From the NCBI GenBank assembly GCA_038329845.1, contig JBBQNJ010000034.1, positions 1 through 47,988 on the forward strand: a DNA stretch of 47,988 nt. The letters run 5' to 3'. Numbering within the stretch: the stretch's first letter is position 1; every line of letters begins with the position of its first letter. The position numbers were made by a program, and so were the translations under genes. The DNA comes from JBBQNJ01 sp038329845. Lineage in GTDB: Bacteria > Planctomycetota > Phycisphaerae > Tepidisphaerales > Tepidisphaeraceae. Under the pieces are notes generated by a model that was not told the DNA's origin, ran no database searches, and saw nothing but the letters and a program-made list of their open reading frames with translations. Below are positions 43,631 through 47,988 of the stretch, piece after piece.

Positions 43631-45184
43631 CTATCGCGCGTACTCCACCGTCCGCACCTCGCGGATCAACGTCACCTTGATCTCCCCTGGATACGTCATG
43701 TCATCCTGAATTTTCCGGGCGATATCCCGGCAAATTTTACTCGACACCTTGTCGTCCACCATCTTCGCATCCACGATCACCCGCACCTCGCGCCCCGCCT
43801 GGATCGCATACGCCTGGCGAACCCCGTCGAATCCCAGCGCCACATCCTCCAGATCCTGCAGCCGGCGAATGTATCGCTCGAGGCTTTCTCGCCGAGCGCC
43901 GGGGCGAGAAGCGCTGATGGCGTCGGCGGCCATAACAATCGGGGTATACGGCGTCGTCGCCGGACAATCGCCATGGTGGGCAAGGCAGGCATTGAGAACC
44001 GCCTCGGATTCGCTGAACCGCTTAAGAAACTCCATCCCGATCTGCGGATGTCCACCTTCGGTCTCGTGGTCCATCGCCTTGCCGATGTCGTGCAGCAGCC
44101 CGGCCCGCCGGGCGATGTTCCCGTCCAGTCCCAGTTCATCGGCGATCGTCTGCGACAGATACGCCACCTCCAGCGAATGCTTCAACACGTTCTGCCCGTA
44201 ACTGGTTCGATAATGCAGCCGACCCAGCAACGGCAGGATCGGCTTGGCCAGGTTGGGCAGGTTCGCCTCCTGGGCCGCTTCCTTGCCCAGCCGCACCAGC
44301 TCATCATCCATCTCCGTGCCCACCAACCCAACCACTTCCTCGATGCGGGCCGGATGGATCCGCCCATCCAGCACCAGCCGCTCGAGCGAAATCCGCGCGA
44401 TCTCGCGGCGCACCGGATCGAAGCAGCTCACCACCACCACGCCCGGCGTATCGTCGATGATCACATCCACCCCGGTGGCCTTCTCGAACGCCCGGATATT
44501 CCGCCCCTCGCGCCCGATCACGCGCCCCTTCATGTCGTCGCTGGGAATGACCACCGACGAAACCGTGTGATTGGCCGTCTGCTCGGCGGCATAGCGCTGG
44601 ATCGCCTGCAGGATGATGTTGCGGCTCTTGTCCTTGGCCTCCTCGGTCGCCTTTTCGGTGATGCTCTGGATCAGCGCCCCGGCCTCCTGGCGGCATTCAT
44701 CCTCGACTCGCCGCAAGAGCATCTCGCGGGCCTGCTCCGACGTCATCCCGGTAATCTGAAGCAGCCGCTCACGCTCCTCCTTGTGCATCGCCTCGAGCTG
44801 CGATTCCCGCGTTTCGATCCCTTTCGCTCGCCGCTCCAGCTTCTCTTCCTGGCCGTCCAGATGCTTTTCCTTGATCCCCAGCGTCGAAAGCTGCTTGTCC
44901 AGCAGGTCTTCCCGCCGGCTCAGCCGCTGTTCCTCCGACTTCAGATCATGCCGCGACTGCGCCACATCCTTGTCGAACGCCTCCTTGATCCGAATCTGTT
45001 CCTGCCGCGCCGACAGTTCGATCTCCTTTGCCTGGTTGCGGGCCTGCGTCTGGGCTGACTCACGAAGCTGCTCGGACTCCTGGCGGGCACGCGAGATCAG
45101 ATTGCGACCGGTCAAATGGAAAAACGCATACGCGGCGGCAGCGCCGACGACGATCCCGCCGAGAATGCACACGATGTATTCCAT
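43631..45184 (-). CDS. rny: Ribonuclease Y
   Basis: RNase Y starts mRNA decay at the membrane in bacteria lacking or supplementing RNase E. The 517-residue protein has an N-terminal helix (IVCILGGIVVGAAAAYAFF), a long coiled coil (about 30-190), a KH domain (VIPSDDMKGRVIGREGRNIRAFE in parts: SDDMKGRVIGREGRNIRAFE), and an HD phosphohydrolase domain with LLHDIGKAMDHE and CLAHHGDCP. It ends PGEIKVTLIREVRTVEYAR, the family C-terminus. ATG 45184 is chosen, with AAAGGGG eight bases upstream, over a TTG at 45190. Confidence 0.97.
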   Translation of the reverse strand: MEYIVCILGGIVVGAAAAYAFFHLTGRNLISRARQESEQLRESAQTQARNQAKEIELSARQEQIRIKEAFDKDVAQSRHDLKSEEQRLSRREDLLDKQLSTLGIKEKHLDGQEEKLERRAKGIETRESQLEAMHKEERERLLQITGMTSEQAREMLLRRVEDECRQEAGALIQSITEKATEEAKDKSRNIILQAIQRYAAEQTANHTVSSVVIPSDDMKGRVIGREGRNIRAFEKATGVDVIIDDTPGVVVVSCFDPVRREIARISLERLVLDGRIHPARIEEVVGLVGTEMDDELVRLGKEAAQEANLPNLAKPILPLLGRLHYRTSYGQNVLKHSLEVAYLSQTIADELGLDGNIARRAGLLHDIGKAMDHETEGGHPQIGMEFLKRFSESEAVLNACLAHHGDCPATTPYTPIVMAADAISASRPGARRESLERYIRRLQDLEDVALGFDGVRQAYAIQAGREVRVIVDAKMVDDKVSSKICRDIARKIQDDMTYPGEIKVTLIREVRTVEYAR

Positions 45185-45348
45185 GCTCAATCCCCTTTCA
45201 TGTCATCTCCGCCTCGCCGCACCAAGATCCGCCTGGCGGCCCATGGCCATCAGGCGATCCCGCGCCGGCGCGCGAAAAAATCATGCGGATGCGTTAAGGG
45301 GAAGGCGAAATGATGCTCGGCGACAGTTCCGCCGGATCCGCGGGACGA

Positions 45349-45726
45349 TTAGCCTCGCCCGATGAACCGATCGGGCGCCGACCCGCGCGCAGCCGCGACT
45401 TGGGGTGACTCGCCGATCGAGCCGCGACGGGTCAAACCCTGACGGGCCGGGAAAGTGGCGGGAGTAGGCATCGCGCGAGGCGCTCGGCGCATCGCCGACA
45501 CTTCGGCGATCGACGCCGCGATGAGAACCGGTCCAGAAGCGGACCGAACAAAACTGATCGCGTTCACCGAGGCCGTCCGCGACCGGATGATCCGGGCATG
45601 GACCATCCACGCCGCCCCAAAAATCAGGGCCGCGAGCGTCGGTGCGATCGAAACTCCCGAAAAATCCACGTTCGTCTCGAAACTCTTTCCGAAACCCGCT
45701 GACCCACGGTCAAAACCGCGACTCAC
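45349..45726 (-). CDS. Hypothetical protein, doubtful
   Basis: A 125-residue frame with one hydrophobic stretch (IAPTLAALIFGAAWMVHARII) and an Arg/Ala/Pro-rich remainder. It starts with GTG, has no ribosome site, and the opposite strand is also open. It resembles no family I know. It is listed because the 917-base gap upstream of rny otherwise holds no gene, but it could be chance. Confidence 0.2.
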   Translation of the reverse strand: MSRGFDRGSAGFGKSFETNVDFSGVSIAPTLAALIFGAAWMVHARIIRSRTASVNAISFVRSASGPVLIAASIAEVSAMRRAPRAMPTPATFPARQGLTRRGSIGESPQVAAARGSAPDRFIGRG

Positions 45727-45776
45727 GGGATCGGCCAGACGTTTGCATCAAATGGCCTTACGAAACCCAACCATCC

Positions 45777-45811
45777 GCTTGGATCGGGCTGCGTTCACCG
45801 CCGATCCAAGC
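45777..45811. other. Hairpin in the rny/PPOX gap
   Basis: Perfect 11-bp inverted repeat GCTTGGATCGG/CCGATCCAAGC with a 13-base loop, followed on the plus strand by a four-T run. It may end a plus-strand transcript, but no gene precedes it. Confidence 0.45.
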
Positions 45812-45973
45812 CATTTTCACGGCCCAAATCCGGCGATTCAATCACGTTGCGACATCTTAGGTCCCCCCCGCCCCGTTTACAAGCCGCCCTGGGCCACGGT
45901 GGCGTCGTGTCGGTCGGTAAAGCGGGTCGTAAGCCCCACGTTGGCCGTCTGCCACCGGTGTCGTTCGATGGGG

Positions 45974-46081
45974 CTATACCGCTCGCGGCCTTCAGTGAGA
46001 CATCCGCACCGGCTCGGAACTTGCGGGATAAACCGGTGTTCTCCAAGCAGATTGTCTCAATATGGCCCGCGAGCGGTATAG
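45974..46081 (+). ncRNA. Structured leader RNA of the PPOX gene
   Basis: Three nested helices form one long hairpin: CTATACCGCTCGCGGCC (45974-45990) with 46064-46081 (one bulge), TGAGACA (45996-46002) with TGTCTCA (46053-46059), and GCACCGG (46006-46012) with CCGGTGT (46033-46039). The outer helix ends 20 bases before the start codon of the next gene, next to its ribosome site. It does not fit the riboswitch, 6S or SRP consensus sequences I know. It may be a cis-regulator or a separate small RNA. Confidence 0.5.
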
Positions 46082-46101
46082 AATGAACCAAGGAGCAACT
46101 G

Positions 46102-46485
46102 ATGGATAAGATTCAGAGCGTCTGCCGAGAGGTCATCGAGAAGTCGGAATGGGTCGCCATCGCCACCACGGGCGCTGAGGGGCCGCATGTCGTGGCGACC
46201 TGGGGCGACTATGTGCGCGCCTTGGGCGTGCGCGACAATCGAGTGCTGATTCCAGTCGGGCTGATGCACAAGACGCAGGCGAATCTCAAGCTCGATCCCC
46301 GCGTCGAGCTGCTGTTCGGCACCCGGCAAGTCCAAGGTGCCCACGGCCCGGGAAAGGGCTGCGCGATTGTCGGGCGGGCCGAGTTGCAAACCGACGGACC
46401 CCATTTCGTCGCGGTCAAGGCCAAGTTCCCCTGGGCCCGCGCCGCCCTCGTCGTTCAGATCGAAAAAGTCGAGCTTCAGTTGTAG
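46102..46485 (+). CDS. Pyridoxamine 5'-phosphate oxidase-like FMN-binding protein
   Basis: A 127-residue protein of the split-barrel PPOX fold, with the opening IEKSEWVAIATTGAEGPHVVATW, a central VLIPVGLMHKTQANLKLDPRVELLF (in parts: IPVGLMHKTQANLK, DPRVELLFGTRQ), and GKGCAIVGRAEL near residue 84. Small PPOX proteins bind FMN or F420/haem and carry out varied redox jobs. ATG 46102 with AAGGAG six bases upstream fixes the start. The leader hairpin ends 20 bases before it. Confidence 0.8.
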   Translation: MDKIQSVCREVIEKSEWVAIATTGAEGPHVVATWGDYVRALGVRDNRVLIPVGLMHKTQANLKLDPRVELLFGTRQVQGAHGPGKGCAIVGRAELQTDGPHFVAVKAKFPWARAALVVQIEKVELQL

Positions 46486-46543
46486 CGGTTCTTCCGCAAC
46501 CAGGCCCTTTTGCCGACCCGACGGTGCCGGGAGCCGGAAAGGC

Positions 46544-46631
46544 GACACTAGACATTGTTACTCGCCCGTATTGTCTAGTGTCCCCCTATCTCAGCCCCGC
46601 CCGTATTGTCGAGTGTCCCTCTATCTCAGCC
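46544..46631. repeat. Inverted repeat and 34-bp direct repeats
   Basis: GACACTAGACA (46544-46554) is inverted at 46572-46582. A 34-bp segment starting CGCCCGTATTGTC occurs at 46563-46596 and 46598-46631 with two differences. REP-like or remnant of a mobile end. Confidence 0.75.
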
Positions 46632-46835
46632 GAGGGACTGATCACCAAGATCAAGTTCAACCTGACGTTCGAGCGATCGACGCAGGCGAACACCGTGTGG
46701 GTGACGGCCAACTGGTACAACGAACGCGGGCAGACGGGCGTGGCGTGCATGCCGGTGAGCATCAACCTGCCTGCCGCCGCCGTGGTGCCGCAGGGAAAGG
46801 CGATGAAGATCGCGGCACGAGAAGAATCGGCGTGA
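46623..46835 (+). pseudogene. 3' remnant of an unrecognised gene
   Basis: The frame ends with about 70 residues of protein-like composition (ITKIKFNLTFERSTQ, ANTVWVTANWYNERGQTG), unlike the repeat-derived residues that precede it. The upstream part of the frame is made of the 34-bp repeats, so the original start is lost. The beta-rich sequence could belong to a structural or phage-type protein, but I do not recognise the family. Confidence 0.4.
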
Positions 46836-46885
46836 GGCGTTAGCGAAAACTGAGCGAAGGGAGTTGCTTGTCTTTCCTAACGCCT
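46835..46885. terminator. Inverted repeat between convergent genes
   Basis: AGGCGTTAG (46835-46843) and CTAACGCCT (46877-46885), 9 perfect pairs around a 33-base loop, between the gene remnant and vapC. May serve as a two-way terminator. Confidence 0.35.
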
Positions 46886-46897
46886 TACGGCGACATT

Positions 46898-47287
46898 TCA
46901 CCAAATCCGACGCGCGCCGTAGGGGTCAAACTTCTGGTCGTGGGAAAGGATCGGCAGGTCGGCGTACAAACACTGCGCGACCATCAGCCGATCGAACGGA
47001 TCGGCGTGGTGATGAGGGAGCGTGCCGGCGAGAAAGATGGCGTGGATGGAAATCGGGAGATAGCGAATCTTGTTCAGCGTCAGATGCTTTTCAAGATAGG
47101 CCTGCGGCGACTGGGGAAGTTCGAGTTTGCCGAGGCCGAACTTGATCGCAATCTCCCAGGCGCCGGCGTGGCTGAAAAACAGTTCGAGTCCGGGTTCGCT
47201 GATTCGCGCCAGCGCTGACTTGCTGAGCTTCGGATTGTTGTCGATCAGCCAGAGCAGCGCGTGCGTGTCGGTCAGCGCTGCATTCAT
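46898..47287 (-). CDS. vapC: VapC-type PIN-domain toxin
   Basis: PIN toxins are RNases held in check by a bound antitoxin. The 129-residue protein begins ALTDTHALLWLID (first acidic residue), has WEIAIKFGLGKLEL (Glu), and DPFDRLMVAQC (second acidic pair), ending ILSHDQKFDPYG. All catalytic acidic positions look intact. ATG 47287 overlaps the antitoxin stop (ATGA), so the pair is coupled. This subfamily, with LPxSP...YLEKHL, is common on chromosomes of environmental bacteria. Confidence 0.92.
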   Translation of the reverse strand: MNAALTDTHALLWLIDNNPKLSKSALARISEPGLELFFSHAGAWEIAIKFGLGKLELPQSPQAYLEKHLTLNKIRYLPISIHAIFLAGTLPHHHADPFDRLMVAQCLYADLPILSHDQKFDPYGARRIW

Positions 47288-47592
47288 CGGTAGTCCTGGA
47301 AGTCGTCGGGCGTTGCGTCGAAGTCGGCGGACATCTTGATCTCGCCGGCGCCACTTCCGGGCTGGCGGACGAAGTCGGCCGGCACGGCATCCAGTGGATC
47401 GATCTGCAACGCGTCGCGCTCGTCAAGCGGCACGCCGTTCATGAGCGCGGCGGTGGGATCGGCGTGAGGCGAGAAGATGCAGCCCGATTCAATCGGCTCG
47501 ACCGGGATGCGCAGATTCTGGTGCGGCGTTAGCGAGAGCGGTTCGTCGGGCACGATGACTTTGCCGTCGAAATGTGCTTTGAGGGCGATCAT
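47284..47592 (-). CDS. Antitoxin of the VapC pair
   Basis: A 102-residue protein starting MIALKAHFDGKVIVPDEPLSL, resembling the N-terminal strand of DUF104-type antitoxins (AF2212/PG0164-like), followed by an acidic tail ending SADFDATPDDFQDYR that could wrap the toxin. The classical ribbon-helix or AbrB signature is not seen. ATG 47592 is chosen because an extended -10 promoter lies seven bases upstream; the frame to 47823 is probably not translated. Confidence 0.75.
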   Translation of the reverse strand: MIALKAHFDGKVIVPDEPLSLTPHQNLRIPVEPIESGCIFSPHADPTAALMNGVPLDERDALQIDPLDAVPADFVRQPGSGAGEIKMSADFDATPDDFQDYR

Positions 47593-47599
47593 GAGCGAA

Positions 47600-47608
47600 A
47601 TTATACCA
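47600..47608 (-). promoter_or_regulatory. Extended -10 promoter of the antitoxin-toxin pair
   Basis: TGGTATAAT on the minus strand (47608-47600), seven bases before the antitoxin ATG, so transcription would begin at or one base before the start codon (leaderless). No good -35 is visible, as usual for extended -10 promoters. Confidence 0.6.
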
Positions 47609-47670
47609 CATTCTGCGTTGAATTCACCACCGATTGCCCTGTCGTTGCCGAGCGTGAGAAGGACAATGGC

Positions 47671-47847
47671 ATGTTCCTGCAAAGCAAGCGCCTCGTCGCC
47701 GCGGCGCGAGAGCTGCGCGATCAGGGGTTGGAGCAAGTCAACCCAGGTCCGTACCTGCCGAAGTCTGCGGGCAAGTACGATATCAGTCGTCAACTCCACG
47801 AGCCCATGAGGGACGCGAAGCAAACACCGTTGTTAACGGCGGCTTGA
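47671..47847 (+). pseudogene. Possible gene remnant next to the IS end
   Basis: A frame of 58 residues, MFLQSKRLVAAARELRDQG, then VNPGPYLPKSAGKYDISRQL, which reads more like protein than the surrounding shadows. It stops one to five bases before the insertion sequence end, so it could be a 5' or 3' stump of a disrupted gene. No family recognised; the minus strand is open here too. Confidence 0.25.
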
Positions 47848-47850
47848 ATC

Positions 47851-47988
47851 TAGTGCATTGTCACACGATGATTTTAGGGTAGACCGACTTCAGCTTGCGG
47901 CGCGCGTCGCTGACTTTGAACTGCCAGTCCACGCCGCGTTGTTTGGCGTTGCTGGCCGCCTGCCAGGCGGCGGTCTCGGACCTCAGCA
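47851..47988. mobile_element. IS630-family insertion sequence, one end, cut by window edge
   Basis: A TA dinucleotide followed by a terminal repeat starting GTGCATTGTCACAC (47853-47881) that nearly matches the MITE arm at 13226-13254, with the transposase 3' end just inside. The rest lies beyond the window. Confidence 0.8.
47861..47988 (-). CDS. IS630-type transposase, C-terminal end
   Basis: The minus strand encodes ETAAWQAASNAKQRGVDWQF, then KVSDARRKLKSVYPKIIV, and stops at 47861. This matches the closing W-x-x-x-x-N...VDWQF...DAR-x-KLK-x-YP pattern of IS630-family transposases. The stop codon lies inside the terminal repeat. Forty-two codons are visible; the DDE catalytic part is outside the window, so activity cannot be judged. 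Confidence 0.85.
   Translation of the reverse strand, partial: LRSETAAWQAASNAKQRGVDWQFKVSDARRKLKSVYPKIIV

Noticed and set aside
46064..46081. FMN riboswitch, because of GCCCGCGAGC
   Set aside because: The other conserved RFN blocks are missing; the match is explained by the outer helix of the hairpin.
45455..46081. 208-residue plus-strand frame in the rny/PPOX gap
   Set aside because: Runs through the hairpins, no conserved sequence, Arg/Pro/Ser-rich; judged chance.
46835..46885. Integron attC site from the GTTAG/CTAAC inverted repeat
   Set aside because: The core triplets are in the wrong order (GTT left, AAC right) and no integrase is nearby.
47593..47823. N-terminal extension of the antitoxin frame
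   Set aside because: The extended -10 promoter and the conserved start MIALKAHFDGK place the true start at 47592.
1..47988. tRNA or rRNA genes
   Set aside because: No T-arm GTTCRANNC with matching acceptor stem and no rRNA segment was noticed; a tRNAscan-type run would settle it.

Overview
The window is GC-rich bacterial chromosome with long convergent and divergent gene blocks. The gene repertoire suggests a member of the Planctomycetota, perhaps near the Phycisphaerae. Pointers are a Hanks-type kinase fused to a formylglycine-generating-enzyme-like domain, an FHA protein, a DUF58/BatA/VWA gene set, a PheT without its tRNA-binding OB domain, and a hydrolysing UDP-GlcNAc 2-epimerase/NeuB/NeuA set. 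This placement is inference; no rRNA or tRNA gene was found to support it.

Region by region. 1-7563 is all minus strand: 5' part of pheT, an FHA protein, rpmA, a PDZ/GspC-like membrane protein, a beta-propeller protein, a receiver-like protein, an RCK_N protein and an orphan nuoD. 7564-8574 has no gene; it holds a 64-bp palindromic dispersed element and 19 in-phase copies of a 21-bp repeat. 8575-12618 (plus) carries the kinase-FGE fusion and mutL. 12619-13257 is a 0.6-kb pile-up of hairpin elements, ending in an IS630-like MITE that supplies the last codons of nadA (13230-14390). 14722-18977 carries a TorF-like porin, a sugar isomerase, a GT2 glycosyltransferase and glpD. 19305-26138 (minus) looks like one unit: Cache-PAS-DUF294 sensor, metallophosphoesterase, outer-membrane barrel, DUF485 protein and an ActP-like acetate symporter. 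26381-26863 is an ACT-domain protein. 26886-32694 is a translationally coupled VWA, BatA-like and DUF58 block without a MoxR ATPase.

32819-39605 (minus) is a five-gene glycosylation operon: a Maf-like (DUF115) glycosyltransferase, a SpsF-like/degenerate radical-SAM-SPASM fusion, NeuA, NeuB and NeuC. Together these can convert UDP-GlcNAc to a CMP-activated nonulosonic acid and transfer it to a protein, most likely flagellin. A sigma-28-like promoter lies just upstream. 39753-46485 holds a small membrane protein, an HDOD-GGDEF regulator, an amidohydrolase, RNase Y and an FMN-binding (PPOX) protein preceded by a large structured leader. Three tandem-repeat arrays lie between these genes. The right end has a gene remnant, a VapC toxin with its antitoxin, and the end of an IS630-family insertion sequence cut by the window edge.

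Candidates for something undescribed are: (1) the cysteine-less radical-SAM/cytidylyltransferase fusion inside the Maf operon; (2) the sensor nucleotidyltransferase overlapping a phosphoesterase gene and feeding into an acetate permease unit; (3) the helically phased 21-bp array in front of the kinase; (4) the hairpin leader at 45974-46081. All calls come from reading the sequence, with no database search.
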